From Flavobacteriales bacterium (GTDB lineage Bacteria; Bacteroidota; Bacteroidia; Flavobacteriales_E; Vicingaceae): 64,000 bases of DNA. The DNA lies in NCBI GenBank assembly GCA_018608405.1, contig JABAZP010000025.1, forward strand, positions 1 to 64,000, written 5' to 3'. The position numbers were made by a program, and so were the translations under genes. A model generated the notes under the pieces. It did no database searches. It saw nothing but the letters and a program-made list of their open reading frames with translations, and was not told where the DNA came from. Shown piece after piece: positions 16,295-25,526 of the stretch (positions are counted from its first letter, which is position 1; each line of letters begins with the position of its first letter).

Positions 16295-16696
16295 ATGGAT
16301 TTAATTGAAAGATTTAGGTATGTGATGAAATTAAATTCAATGACAGCATCGCAATTCGCGGATGAAATTGGAGTGCAACGTTCGTCGGTTTCTCACATTC
16401 TTTCTGGAAGAAATAAACCAAGTTTAGAGTTTATTCAAAAAGTGCTGAACCGTTTTCCTAAAGTAGATTCTACTTGGTTGATTAATGGCAAAACAAATAT
16501 TGGCACTGCGCCGAAAGAAACTGAAGAAGAAGTCAACGTGGTAAAGCCGATTGAAGTTGCTTCTGAACCAATAGCGGCACCTCAGCAAAAGGAAGCTGAA
16601 GAAACAGTGTTATACAACTCGGCTGTTGGGAATAAAAAAATAAAGAAGATTGTGGTTTTTTACAGTGATGGAACCTTTGATGAGCTCACTAATTAG
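16295..16696 (+). CDS. XRE-family helix-turn-helix regulator
   Basis: The 133-residue product has an N-terminal Cro/CI-type HTH (LNSMTASQFADEIGVQRSSV and SHILSGRNKPSLEFI), then an Asp/Trp region (FPKVDSTWLINGKT) as in Bacteroidota XRE proteins. A flexible Glu/Pro-rich linker follows, ending in a short C-terminal motif (KIKKIVVFYSDGTFDEL). I choose the ATG at 16295; an in-frame TTG eight codons earlier overlaps the last operator box. The gene has its own dense operator cluster, suggesting negative autoregulation. The convergent STAS-like gene overlaps its stop by four bases. Confidence 0.85.
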   Translation: MDLIERFRYVMKLNSMTASQFADEIGVQRSSVSHILSGRNKPSLEFIQKVLNRFPKVDSTWLINGKTNIGTAPKETEEEVNVVKPIEVASEPIAAPQQKEAEETVLYNSAVGNKKIKKIVVFYSDGTFDELTN

Positions 16697-17106
16697 GGTT
16701 TAGCCTCTGCAATCCAACGCTCAGCATTAGCTAAACTTGTAAATACTCGAGTTGGAATTCGTGGTCGATCGAAACGCGCGTAGGTGTTGGCTATAATTTT
16801 AAGCGCAACGTCTTTGACAACAACCGCATTTAGCGTTACTCCCTCTTTGTCCATGTTTTTTCTATAGCAGTTTTTAGCCTCGTTCGTGAAATCGATAGAT
16901 TTGGCGCTTAAATCCGTTATTCCGTAGGTTGTATGGTTTTTTATTTTTCTCAGTACAAGGTCTAGTGACTCTTTGGCCATCTTTTCGCTAACCACAGTCG
17001 ACTCTTTAAATCGAGCAATGAGCGTGTCGCTTGAAGGGTTGCTATATAAATCTATATATTCAAGCTGCTCAACTAGGGTGTACTCTTTTAGCTTGGGGTG
17101 GTTCAT
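16693..17106 (-). CDS. STAS/SpoIIAA-like small protein
   Basis: A 137-residue protein with the layout of the STAS/SEC14-like proteins of Bacteroidota: a central GITDLSAKSIDFTNEA segment (strand, loop, helix), then AVVVKDVALKIIANTYARFD and a C-terminal PTRVFTSLANAERWI. In that family the final motif reads similar to P.k.Ftne.eAl.WL. These proteins are thought to respond to cell state, but no reaction is known. The gene is antiparallel to the XRE gene and overlaps its last codon. Confidence 0.65.
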   Translation of the reverse strand: MNHPKLKEYTLVEQLEYIDLYSNPSSDTLIARFKESTVVSEKMAKESLDLVLRKIKNHTTYGITDLSAKSIDFTNEAKNCYRKNMDKEGVTLNAVVVKDVALKIIANTYARFDRPRIPTRVFTSLANAERWIAEAKP

Positions 17107-17172
17107 AAATATTGACCTTTATTGTTCGGTTCGAGAAAATCTAGATGTAATTTTGATTCAGAAATTTGTACC

Positions 17173-18216
17173 ATGTATAAAATAATTGTTAAACCATTGC
17201 TTTTTAAGCAAGACCCCGAGACGATTCACTATAAGGTCTTTGGTTGGTTAAAAATATTATTAAAAAGCAGCATATCAAAATCTTTTGCGAAAAGAATTTA
17301 CTCTGTTTCAGATACTCGACTTGAAAAAGAATTGTTTGGTTTAAAATTCCCCAATCCAATAGGCCTCGCAGCAGGTTTTGATAAAGACGCGAAGCTTTAT
17401 GAAGAGTTGGGTTGTTTGGGTTTCGGATTTATAGAAGTTGGCACTGTAACGCCTTTAGCTCAAGACGGTAATCCTAAACCAAGGCTCTTCAGATTGCCAA
17501 AGGATGAAGCGTTAATCAATCGTATGGGTTTTAACAATGGCGGAGTAGACCAAATGATTGAGCGATTAAAAAACCGAAATCCAAACCAAATTATTGGCGG
17601 TAATATTGGAAAGAATAAGGTCACCCCAAATGAAGAAGCAATTAATGATTATGTCATTTGCTTTGAGAAGCTATTCGATTATGTAGATTATTTTGTAGTG
17701 AATGTTAGTTCTCCCAATACGCCAAATTTGAGAGAGTTGCAAGATAAAGAACCCTTAACTAAATTGTTGCAAACACTGCAGGATTTGAATAACGCAAAAT
17801 CGAAGAGAAAAGCTATTTTATTGAAGATTGCTCCGGATTTAACAAACGAGCAGTTGGACGATATCGTAGAAATAGTTGATTCGACAAAAATTGACGGAAT
17901 TATAGCAACCAATACAACCATTGACCGTTCAAACTTACATACAGATGACTCAGAAGTTGAAGGTATTGGAGCTGGTGGCTTGAGTGGAAAACCAGTTAGG
18001 AATAGATCAACGGAAGTAGTGCGTTATCTTTCAAATAAATCGAATAAGTCCTTTCCTATTGTCGCAGTGGGTGGAATTTATACTGCGGAAGATGCCATTG
18101 AGAAATTAAATGCAGGTGCGGATTTAGTTCAGATTTACACGGGTTTTATTTATGAAGGTCCTGGTATGGTAAAAAGAATAAACAAAGGGCTGGTGAGGCA
18201 CTTTTCAAATAATTAA
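17173..18216 (+). CDS. pyrD: dihydroorotate dehydrogenase (quinone), class 2
   Basis: The 347-residue enzyme oxidises dihydroorotate to orotate in pyrimidine synthesis, passing electrons to membrane quinones. The N-terminal helical quinone-tunnel domain ([17 protein letters not shown]) marks class 2. FMN and substrate motifs follow: [45 protein letters not shown] (catalytic Ser), KIAPDLT and the phosphate-binding [12 protein letters not shown] and [11 protein letters not shown] use the ATG at 17173, since the longer frame would add 17 unrelated residues. The HMG-CoA lyase gene follows after three bases. Confidence 0.96.
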   Translation: MYKIIVKPLLFKQDPETIHYKVFGWLKILLKSSISKSFAKRIYSVSDTRLEKELFGLKFPNPIGLAAGFDKDAKLYEELGCLGFGFIEVGTVTPLAQDGNPKPRLFRLPKDEALINRMGFNNGGVDQMIERLKNRNPNQIIGGNIGKNKVTPNEEAINDYVICFEKLFDYVDYFVVNVSSPNTPNLRELQDKEPLTKLLQTLQDLNNAKSKRKAILLKIAPDLTNEQLDDIVEIVDSTKIDGIIATNTTIDRSNLHTDDSEVEGIGAGGLSGKPVRNRSTEVVRYLSNKSNKSFPIVAVGGIYTAEDAIEKLNAGADLVQIYTGFIYEGPGMVKRINKGLVRHFSNN

Positions 18217-18219
18217 TGG

Positions 18220-19074
18220 ATGAGTAAAATTAAGATTGTTGAATGTCCGAGAGATGCCATGCAAGGGATACATGAGTTTATTCCAACAGCAACGAAGGCA
18301 GCTTATATAAATACCTTGTTGAAGGTTGGCTTTGATACGATTGACTTTGGGTCATTCGTTTCTCCAAAGGCCATTCCTCAATTAAAAGATACTGCTGAAG
18401 TATTGGCTCAACTCGATTTGTCAGAAACCTCATCTAACTTATTGGCAATAGTTGCGAATCAGCGAGGAGCTGAAGACGCTGCTAATTTTGAAGAGATTCA
18501 ATATTTAGGTTATCCATTTTCAATTTCAGAGACGTTTCAGCAACGAAATACTAATTCAAGTATAGAACAATCGTTAGGAAGGGTTGAGGCCATACAAGAG
18601 CTTTGTGTGAAGCATAACAAGGAACTTGTAACTTATATTTCAATGGGCTTTGGAAATCCTTATGGAGACCTATTTCACGAAGATATTGTTGCTAGTTGGA
18701 TCAACAGGTTGAGAGAATTAGATTTGAAGATATTCGCATTAAGCGATACTATTGGGGTTTCTGAGCCAAAAATTATTTCTCGGCTTTTTTCTGTTTTGAT
18801 TAAGGAGTATCCTAGTCTTGAAATTGGAGCTCACTTGCACACAACTCCAGATACGTGGAAAGAGAAAGTTGATGCGGCATATAAGAACGGTTGTAGAAGG
18901 TTTGATGGAGCAATTTTAGGTTTTGGCGGTTGTCCCATGGCTGCTGATGACTTAACAGGAAATATGGCGACAGAAAACTTGGTTGACTACTCTAAGGAAG
19001 AAAAGGTAGACTTAGGTTTGCAGACTGATTTATTCAAGAAGGCCAGATTCGAGGCAAATAAGGTCTTTCTCTAA
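18220..19074 (+). CDS. hydroxymethylglutaryl-CoA lyase
   Basis: The 284-residue protein matches HMG-CoA lyase, which cleaves HMG-CoA to acetyl-CoA and acetoacetate at the end of leucine breakdown. Seen motifs: ECPRDAMQG with the catalytic Arg-Asp near residue 10, VGFDTIDFGSFVSPKAIPQ, HLHTTP (metal-binding His pair) and GGCPMAADDLTGNMATE with the catalytic Cys. The length (about 284) is normal. It directly follows pyrD and likely shares its transcript, although the pathways are unrelated. Confidence 0.93.
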   Translation: MSKIKIVECPRDAMQGIHEFIPTATKAAYINTLLKVGFDTIDFGSFVSPKAIPQLKDTAEVLAQLDLSETSSNLLAIVANQRGAEDAANFEEIQYLGYPFSISETFQQRNTNSSIEQSLGRVEAIQELCVKHNKELVTYISMGFGNPYGDLFHEDIVASWINRLRELDLKIFALSDTIGVSEPKIISRLFSVLIKEYPSLEIGAHLHTTPDTWKEKVDAAYKNGCRRFDGAILGFGGCPMAADDLTGNMATENLVDYSKEEKVDLGLQTDLFKKARFEANKVFL

Positions 19075-19195
19075 GTCAACTCTGTACTAGGCAGGGCCCT
19101 CGTTTCTTTTTATAACTTTGTTAATAACCTATAGAGTAACAATTATTTGAAGTTAAGGTCTTCCCTTATTTTTATTTCAGACAAATCATACTAAA

Positions 19196-19399
19196 ATGAA
19201 AAAGGGAATACTTACAATTTCCTTCGCTGCTTTGCTATTCATGGCATGTGGTGGAGAGAAAACAACAGAAACTGATGTTGATGAAACGGCAGACGAAGTT
19301 ACTGCAACCGTAGATTCAGCTGCAGTAAAAATGCATCAAGCAACTGAAGAAATTGAAAAGTCTGCCGATGAGCTAGACGAATTACTAAACGATCTTTAA
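19196..19399 (+). CDS. small acidic lipoprotein
   Basis: A 67-residue protein with a lipoprotein leader (LLFMAC then GGEK) and an acidic, Thr/Glu-rich helical tail (MHQATEEIEKSADELDELLNDL). A -7-like TAACTTTG at 19113-19120 may drive it. It lies 10 bases before the lysine-rich exported protein, so the two probably form an operon. The opposite charge of their tails is suggestive of interaction but proves nothing. Function unknown. Confidence 0.7.
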   Translation: MKKGILTISFAALLFMACGGEKTTETDVDETADEVTATVDSAAVKMHQATEEIEKSADELDELLNDL

Positions 19400-19409
19400 A
19401 ATTAACACA

Positions 19410-20042
19410 ATGAAAAAGAATATACTAGTAACACTAATTGCTCTATTAGTAATTGGTACGTCAAGTTTTGCTCGAGGTAAAATGAATGCTAAGTCTAATA
19501 AAGAAAAGCAGGAAAAAGTACAGAAAGCTGAACAGTCAGAGAAGGTTGATAAGGGTGAAAAAGAAGACAAGGAAAAGGCCGTAAAAGAAAAAAAGGTAAA
19601 AGCACAGCAAATGGGTAACAAAGAGGCTGCTCATTCAAATGCTGCTGCTAAAAAAGAAGAAGGTCAGGCGAAAGTGGAGGCTGCTAAATCGAAAGCCAAA
19701 AAAGTGAAAGATTCTACAGATGCAGATGATCTAGAGGGTTCAAAAGATGAGTTAGAAGAGGCTATAGAGGGTATGGGAAATAAGGAAAAGAAGGAAGATA
19801 AAACAACTTACAAAAAAGAAGAAGAAGCAATTAAGCTTTCTGAAGCGACGGAAAAAGGGGAGGCTAAAATTGCCGCTGCAATGGAAAAGATTGAAGTAGC
19901 TCAGAGGAAATTGGAAGAGGCTAAGGAGAAAGGAGAGGTTGATGAAGCTACGTACAGTGCCAAGTCAGAGAAAATAGCAAAAGCAATTGAAAAGGTACAA
20001 GTACTGAAGATGAAAGTTGAGGAAGCTAAGAAATTGAAGTAA
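19410..20042 (+). CDS. exported Lys/Glu-rich coiled-coil protein
   Basis: After a signal peptide (MKKNILVTLIALLVIGTSSFA) the 210-residue protein consists almost only of Lys, Glu and Ala, with repeated charged heptads that predict long helices or coiled coils (KEKQEKVQKAEQSEK; AKVEAAKSKAKKVKDS; AEGE-type stretches). No enzymatic motif is present. It is co-oriented with the small acidic lipoprotein and ends 18 bases before a perfect terminator. Low-complexity makes homology searches unreliable. Confidence 0.65.
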   Translation: MKKNILVTLIALLVIGTSSFARGKMNAKSNKEKQEKVQKAEQSEKVDKGEKEDKEKAVKEKKVKAQQMGNKEAAHSNAAAKKEEGQAKVEAAKSKAKKVKDSTDADDLEGSKDELEEAIEGMGNKEKKEDKTTYKKEEEAIKLSEATEKGEAKIAAAMEKIEVAQRKLEEAKEKGEVDEATYSAKSEKIAKAIEKVQVLKMKVEEAKKLK

Positions 20043-20060
20043 GTATATTAATTCAGATGA

Positions 20061-20084
20061 AAACCGCGTAAGCTTACGCGGTTT
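20061..20084 (+). terminator. terminator, 24-base perfect palindrome
   Basis: AAACCGCGTAAG / CTTACGCGGTTT is a perfect palindrome followed on the plus strand by a run of T. It ends the coiled-coil protein gene. Confidence 0.85.
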
Positions 20085-20093
20085 TTTTATGCC

Positions 20094-20510
20094 TTATTTT
20101 GTCGTTTTACCTCCATAAAGTCGAGTAAACGAACTATCAATTGGTTCCCACAACTCTATATTGTTTCCGTCAGGATCTAGAACGTGGACGAATTTGCCAT
20201 ATTCATAACTTGTAATTTCATCCAATATGGTCACACCATTAGATTTTAGTTCTGCTACTAAATCTTCAATATTTTCCACTCTGTAATTGACCATGAACTC
20301 CTTTTTAGAAGGTTCAAAATAAGTGGTGTCTTCTTTCATTGGGCTCCAGTTGAGATAGGCTAAGTCCTCTGCTTCAGCAGTTTTAAATTCGAATACTGAT
20401 CCGTATTCATTGGTGACTAGCCCTAAATTTTTAGCGTACCATTCTTTTGTTTTGTTTGGGTCTTTTACCTTGAAAAAAATCCCTCCAATACCGGTAACTT
20501 TCTTTTTCAT
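20094..20510 (-). CDS. VOC (glyoxalase) family protein
   Basis: A 138-residue single-domain vicinal oxygen chelate protein: GIGGIFFKVKDPNKTKEWYAKNLGL at the start, and FVHVLDPDGNNIELWEP at the end, which holds the conserved Glu. Members are lyases, dioxygenases or resistance proteins using a divalent metal; the substrate cannot be read off. Its gene lies 4 bases after the PAP2 phosphatase gene on the same strand, so they are probably cotranscribed. Length is normal for one VOC domain. Confidence 0.85.
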   Translation of the reverse strand: MKKKVTGIGGIFFKVKDPNKTKEWYAKNLGLVTNEYGSVFEFKTAEAEDLAYLNWSPMKEDTTYFEPSKKEFMVNYRVENIEDLVAELKSNGVTILDEITSYEYGKFVHVLDPDGNNIELWEPIDSSFTRLYGGKTTK

Positions 20511-20514
20511 GTAC

Positions 20515-21471
20515 TTACAGCTTGTATCTTATAAAATTCAAACGCTTTGCCAATAAAACACTACCTCGAATAATTACAAAAGAGATGCTCATAGTAGTAA
20601 AGAGTTCCAAGAAGATGTTTCCGTTAAACGACAGTTTATTGCTCAAGTAAAACCCCATAAACAGTAAACCAAGAATCGTAAAAGCGGTTAGTACTCGATG
20701 TAACGTGTTCGTGCTAAAAATCAGCGTGTTTCCTTGCAATAATATGAAAAATGTTGCAAGATTGATGCCTAATAAGCCACCCAATAAAGCACCTGGAAGG
20801 AAACTTACAAACGGCATGGCTAAAAGAGGCAGCCAGATTATGCTCAGTGTTTTAAAATCAGCAATGCTTGCTGTCAAGAATCGACTTTTTTGGACTAGGA
20901 ATACAAACATTGCTAAGACAAAAATTCCCAAAGCTAAACCTCCTAAAACGTCTCCTAAAAAATGATGTGCTAAATACAAGCGAGAAAGCACGGTAAGTAA
21001 GATGATAAAACTTCCAAGCACAAGAATCCATCTTTTTCGGAAAACAAAAAACATACCAAGCCATAGGGCAACTTGAATAGAAGTGTGACCAGATGGGAAA
21101 CCATAATTTTTCTGAGCGTCAGTTCGTGTAATGTTCAGGATTTCCTCTGAAAAAGTTGACAATGTTTCTGTTGGTAACTTATCTTTTAAATTTGTTTCGG
21201 GCTTGTTGTAATCGTCTGACTGTAGGGTGATGTCAACATCTATTGGGCGCGGGTAGTCAATTTGTTGCTTTGCGAAAAAGGTCAACATTGCGGTCCAAGC
21301 GACAATGTTAATCAATACGATTCCTTTTTTAAAATGAAGTCCAAAAGTAACTCCGAGCACTACGGGAACAATGAAATGAACCGACCCTAAAGCTGAAACA
21401 AACTCCATTAATAGTTTTATCCAATAAGAATCAAATTGTTGTAAGAAATGATTTAAATTGGTGTTGAACAT
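20515..21471 (-). CDS. PAP2-family membrane phosphatase
   Basis: The 318-residue integral membrane protein carries the three phosphatase motifs: KQQIDYPRPI near residue 68 (K-x6-RP), PSGH near 127 and SRLYLAHHFLGD near 163 (SR-x5-H-x3-D). Several helices surround them and an additional C-terminal set of helices makes it longer than the minimal 200-residue PAP2 domain. It likely dephosphorylates undecaprenyl pyrophosphate, phosphatidic acid or sugar-lipid phosphates. The gene is sandwiched between a UbiA and a VOC gene with gaps of only two to four bases. Confidence 0.88.
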   Translation of the reverse strand: MFNTNLNHFLQQFDSYWIKLLMEFVSALGSVHFIVPVVLGVTFGLHFKKGIVLINIVAWTAMLTFFAKQQIDYPRPIDVDITLQSDDYNKPETNLKDKLPTETLSTFSEEILNITRTDAQKNYGFPSGHTSIQVALWLGMFFVFRKRWILVLGSFIILLTVLSRLYLAHHFLGDVLGGLALGIFVLAMFVFLVQKSRFLTASIADFKTLSIIWLPLLAMPFVSFLPGALLGGLLGINLATFFILLQGNTLIFSTNTLHRVLTAFTILGLLFMGFYLSNKLSFNGNIFLELFTTMSISFVIIRGSVLLAKRLNFIRYKL

Positions 21472-21473
21472 AC

Positions 21474-22325
21474 TTAAATATAAAAACTTAATATAACAAA
21501 GATAGAAAAGATGACACTTGCTACACCATTTGTTGTAAAGAAGGCAATGTTCACCTTCGAAAGGTCGTTTGGTTTCACTAACAGATGCTGATACACTAAC
21601 AAGCTAATAAAAATTGCTGTCCCAAGCCAAAATAGGAAACCTGCATTGGCGTGATAGGCAGCCGCAATTAAATAACCTGCCGTTACTATATGGAATAACA
21701 CAGACAGATTTAAGGTAGCCCTTCTTCCGATTTTAGCTGGAATGGAACTTAATCCCATTTTTTTATCAAATTCCTCATCTTGCAAGGCATAAATCATGTC
21801 AAACCCAGCAACCCAAAATAAAACAGCAAATGAAATGTAGAGTGGAAGCCAAGCGAAACTGCCCGTTACCGCAAGATAAGCACCAATAGGAGCGAGGGCT
21901 AACCCAACTCCCAGAATAAGATGACATAGTGCAGTAAAACGCTTTGTTAAGCTGTAACCTAAAACAACCAGCAATGCTATAGGAGATAAATAAAAGCAGA
22001 GGTCATTTATGAAAAAGGTGGTTGCAACAAATAGAACACAGTTTACAATTACAAAAATGAGCGCAGCTTTAGGTTTAACACTACCGTTTGGAATCTCTCT
22101 AACGGTTGCGGTTCTTTCATTGGCCTTGTCAATGTCCCGATCAATATATCGATTAAATGCCATGGCAGCACTTCGCGCAAAAACCATGCATAAAACAACC
22201 TTCAAAAGTAGGATTGCATCGAAACTAATAGTAGAGTATTCGATTGCTAAAAAATATCCAATCAGCGCAAAAGGTAGCGCAAAAATGGTGTGGCTGAACT
22301 TGACTAAGGAGAGGTAGCTTTTCAA
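21474..22325 (-). CDS. UbiA-family prenyltransferase (4-hydroxybenzoate/MqnP-like)
   Basis: The 283-residue membrane enzyme has both Asp-rich motifs of UbiA prenyltransferases: NRYIDRDIDKANERT near 59 and ALQDEEFDKKMGL near 186, within about nine helices. It should attach a polyprenyl chain to an aromatic acid in quinone biosynthesis. The NRYIDRDID.AN.RT pattern and length resemble the subfamily that serves ubiquinone or, in some Bacteroidota, the futalosine menaquinone route (MqnP). Which it is cannot be settled without the rest of the genome. It leads the UbiA-PAP2-VOC gene group. Confidence 0.88.
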   Translation of the reverse strand: MKSYLSLVKFSHTIFALPFALIGYFLAIEYSTISFDAILLLKVVLCMVFARSAAMAFNRYIDRDIDKANERTATVREIPNGSVKPKAALIFVIVNCVLFVATTFFINDLCFYLSPIALLVVLGYSLTKRFTALCHLILGVGLALAPIGAYLAVTGSFAWLPLYISFAVLFWVAGFDMIYALQDEEFDKKMGLSSIPAKIGRRATLNLSVLFHIVTAGYLIAAAYHANAGFLFWLGTAIFISLLVYQHLLVKPNDLSKVNIAFFTTNGVASVIFSIFVILSFYI

Positions 22326-22378
22326 TTAATTTTTAATTTTTAATGATTCAATTTTCAATAAAGGTTATTTAAAATTAA

Positions 22379-22413
22379 AATGGCTGAACAGAAAACAATT
22401 CCATTCAGCCATT
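22379..22413 (-). terminator. terminator of lpdA
   Basis: Ten-base arms AATGGCTGAA / TTCAGCCATT with a 15-base loop, then TTAATTTTAAAT on the minus strand, immediately after the lpdA stop. Confidence 0.7.
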
Positions 22414-22432
22414 AAAAATTCTCAATTGAAAA

Positions 22433-23821
22433 TTACAAATGAATTACTTCGCCATACGCTTCGGCAGTTGCTTCCATTACCGCTTCACTCATAGTAGGGT
22501 GTGGGTGAACTGCTTTTAACATTTCGTGTCCTGTTGTTTCTAGTTTTCTTGCCACTACAATTTCTGCGATCATTTCTGTTACGTTGGCACCAATCATGTG
22601 TGCTCCTAAGAGTTCGCCATATTTAGCATCGTAAATTACTTTTACAAAACCATCTTTATGTCCGGCAGCACTTGCCTTCCCTGATGCAGAGAATGGAAAT
22701 TTTCCAACTTTCAATTCATACCCGGCCTCTTTTGCAGCTTTTTCAGTCATACCAACAGATGCAATTTCAGGTGAGCAGTAAGTACAACCTGGAATATTTC
22801 CATAGTCTAATGGCTGAACGTGTTCTCCTTTGATTTTTTCTACACAAATAATTCCTTCTGCAGAAGCAACGTGAGCTAAAGCTTGTCCCGGAACACAATC
22901 ACCAATGGCATAATATCCATCAATATTGGTCTTGTAATAATCATTTACCATGATCTTACCTTTGTCCGTTGCAATACCTACTTCTTCTAATCCAATATTT
23001 TCAATATTAGCAACATAACCTACGGCAGATAAAACAATGTCAGCCTCAATAACTTCTTCTCCTTTTTTAGACTTAACCGTTACCTTACAACCAGCGCCCT
23101 TCGTATCAACACTTGTAACTTCAGATTCTAATTTTATCTTAATTCCGTTTTTCTTGAAGGTACGTGCTAATTGCTTTGACACATCTTCATCTTCCACAGG
23201 AACAACGTTGGGTGCATATTCTACTATGGTTACATCAACACCCATGGCGTTGTAGAAATAGGCGAATTCAACGCCAATAGCTCCTGAACCTACAACTACC
23301 ATTTTCTTTGGCATTTTTTCCAAGGTCATGGCTTCTCTGTATCCAATAATCTTTTTCCCGTCTTGAGGCAGGTTAGGTAATACTCTAGACCTTCCACCTG
23401 TTGCAATTATAATGTGCTTGCCATTCACCGTTTTTGAAGAACCGTCTTCCATTTTTACTTCCACCTTTTTTCCAGGTTTCAAAGTACCAGTTCCCATGAT
23501 CACTTCAATCTTGTTCTTTTTCATTAAGAATTGAACTCCGCTGCTCATTCCGTTGGCAACATCTCTACTTCTTTTAATAACGTCTGTAAAGTTGGCTTTG
23601 CTGTCTTTTACTTCAATTCCGTAATCTGCGGCATGTTGAATGTATTCAAATACATTAGCACTCTTCAATAGGGCTTTGGTTGGAATACATCCCCAGTTCA
23701 AACAAACACCACCCAATGATTCCTTTTCAATTACTGCAGTCTTAAATCCTAACTGAGCAGCTCTAATTGCGGTAACATATCCTCCGGGTCCGCTTCCTAA
23801 TACAACAACATCAAAATCCAT
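22433..23821 (-). CDS. lpdA: dihydrolipoyl dehydrogenase
   Basis: This 462-residue E3 subunit re-oxidises dihydrolipoamide in the pyruvate, 2-oxoglutarate and branched-chain dehydrogenase complexes. Motifs in order: FAD-binding VVLGSGPGGYVTAIRA, redox-active GGVCLNWGCIPTK, NAD-binding VVVGSGAIGVEFA, GYYAIGDC, and the C-terminal HPHPTMSEAVMEA containing the active-site His-Glu pair. Length is typical. It stands alone, with its own terminator; the complex subunits are not in the window. Confidence 0.96.
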   Translation of the reverse strand: MDFDVVVLGSGPGGYVTAIRAAQLGFKTAVIEKESLGGVCLNWGCIPTKALLKSANVFEYIQHAADYGIEVKDSKANFTDVIKRSRDVANGMSSGVQFLMKKNKIEVIMGTGTLKPGKKVEVKMEDGSSKTVNGKHIIIATGGRSRVLPNLPQDGKKIIGYREAMTLEKMPKKMVVVGSGAIGVEFAYFYNAMGVDVTIVEYAPNVVPVEDEDVSKQLARTFKKNGIKIKLESEVTSVDTKGAGCKVTVKSKKGEEVIEADIVLSAVGYVANIENIGLEEVGIATDKGKIMVNDYYKTNIDGYYAIGDCVPGQALAHVASAEGIICVEKIKGEHVQPLDYGNIPGCTYCSPEIASVGMTEKAAKEAGYELKVGKFPFSASGKASAAGHKDGFVKVIYDAKYGELLGAHMIGANVTEMIAEIVVARKLETTGHEMLKAVHPHPTMSEAVMEATAEAYGEVIHL

Positions 23822-24007
23822 ATCTTCTTATTTTAATTGAATACAATTTTAGAAGTGCGAAGGTAATAAAAACCTTAAAAAATAGCCGTTTAAATATCTC
23901 AAGTTGAAGAAAGGAAGACTAGTTTTTTTATATGCTTTGCTGAAGCATGAAAATATATTTTTTAAGCAATTGAAATTGAGAAACAAAGCGTGTGTCATTA
24001 AAGGGAA

Positions 24008-25419
24008 TTTATCCTACGCATTGGAAAATGGCAGAGCCAAGGAACCGGTGATTTTCAAGTGGTTTTAGATAAGTACCACGCAACTGAAATTGGAAAAATT
24101 CCACATGCAACTGAGCAGCAGATGGACGATGCCATTGTTTCTGCTAAAGATGCATTTGAAGTAACGAGAAAGTGATCGGCAGACAAACGAGCTGAAATGA
24201 TGCAGAAGCTCTACGACCGTTTAGAAGCAAGAAAAGATGAATTTATTGACTTAATAATAAATGAAGGTGGCAAACCTAAATCTTATGCAACCAATGAAAT
24301 AGAACGGAGCTTAACTACGTTAAAACTAGCCATTGAAGAAGCAACGCGCTTTGGAGGAGAAATGATTCCGATGGATTGGGGAGCAGGAGAAGGAAAAACC
24401 GCTTTCACCAAGCGCTTTCCAATTGGTGTAATTGCTTGCATTACACCCTTTAATTTTCCGTTGAACTTGGTGATGCATAAAGTTGCACCGGCGTTAGCAA
24501 CAGGGTGTACCACAGTTATAAAACCTGCACCACAAGCGCCCATGTCGTGCTTGGCTTTTGCAGAATTGTTAGAAGAAGCAAGCTATCCGGCAGGAGTTGT
24601 AAATGTGTTGGTTTGTGATATTCCTGTGGCCGAAAAGTTGGTAAGAGATGAGCGAGTTTCCAAACTTTCATTTACTGGAAGTGATAAGGTAGGTTGGTAT
24701 TTGAAAGAAATTTGCGGTAAGAAAAAAGTTACGCTTGAGCTAGGTGGAAATGCATCTGTTATTGTGGACCAAGACACTGATGTGGAAGGAATTTCTGATT
24801 TAGTGGCGAAAGGTGCGTACTTGTATGCCGGACAAATTTGCATTTCTACACAGCGAATCTTCGTTCATACTAAAGTTTACGACCACTTTCAGAAGGCTTT
24901 ACTTGAGTCAATTAGTAAATTAAAAGTAGGCGATGCCCAAGATCAAGATGTTCTTGTGGGACCTGTAATTGATAAGGGCCATATGAACGGAATAGACAGT
25001 TGGGTGCAGGAATCAAAAGCGCAAGGAGCAACTATTTTATCAGGTGGAAGCGTCACAAGTGACAAACATAATTTATACGCTCCAACACTAATTACAAACA
25101 GCACACCGAAGATGAAAGTAGCTGCGGAAGAAGTATTTGGGCCAGTAGCCGTGTTGGAAAGAGCTGATAGCTTTGAAGATGCAATTCAAATGACAAATGA
25201 CTCTAAGTACGGACTTCAAGTAGGGGTTTCACGAATTCACTGAAGAATTTTAAGCTCGCTTCTGACGAATTGGAAGTAGGAGGAGTGATTATGAATAATA
25301 TTCCCGGATTTAGAATCGACCACATGCCTTATGGCGGGGTAAAGGACTCTGGATTAGGTAGAGAAGGGTTAAAGTATGCGATGGACGAAATGACAGAAGG
25401 TAAGCTGATTGTGTATTAA
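24008..25419 (+). pseudogene. aldehyde dehydrogenase family, broken
   Basis: One frame reads GKIPHATEQQMDDAIVSAKDAF, then a TGA (24173-24175) where homologues have Trp in a KWSADKRAEM-like motif, and continues (LIINEGGKPKSYATNEIERS; VTLELGGNAS; YLYAGQICISTQR with catalytic Cys). After YGLQVGV at about 25225 a one-base loss in GGGGTTT shifts the frame: the C-terminus [19 protein letters not shown] to [16 protein letters not shown] is intact in the next frame. No proper start codon was found; upstream sequence before 24008 has a stop in frame. The protein is therefore not made intact. The catalytic Cys and Glu loops are present. Confidence 0.88.
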
Positions 25420-25441
25420 GCAAGCTTATCTATATGAATTG

Positions 25442-25472
25442 AAAAAGGTCAAGTGAAAGCTTGACCTTTTTT
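25442..25472 (+). terminator. terminator after the aldehyde dehydrogenase pseudogene
   Basis: AAAAAGGTCAAG (25442-25453) pairs with CTTGACCTTTTTT (25460-25471); loop TGAAAG; T run on the plus strand. Confidence 0.8.
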
Positions 25473-25526
25473 ATTTCTAAAATTTCAGTATTCAATAATT
25501 GTGGTCTCTTTAAATATTTAAAAGAA

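Noticed and set aside
16271-16295. TTG start for the XRE gene, giving eight extra residues
   Set aside because: Those codons overlap the last operator box and the family begins near the ATG; the TTG start is unlikely.
24173-24175. TGA read as Trp (recoding)
   Set aside because: It falls on a Trp codon, but other genes in the window stop normally at TGA and other broken genes carry TAA and TAG, so nonsense mutation is simpler.
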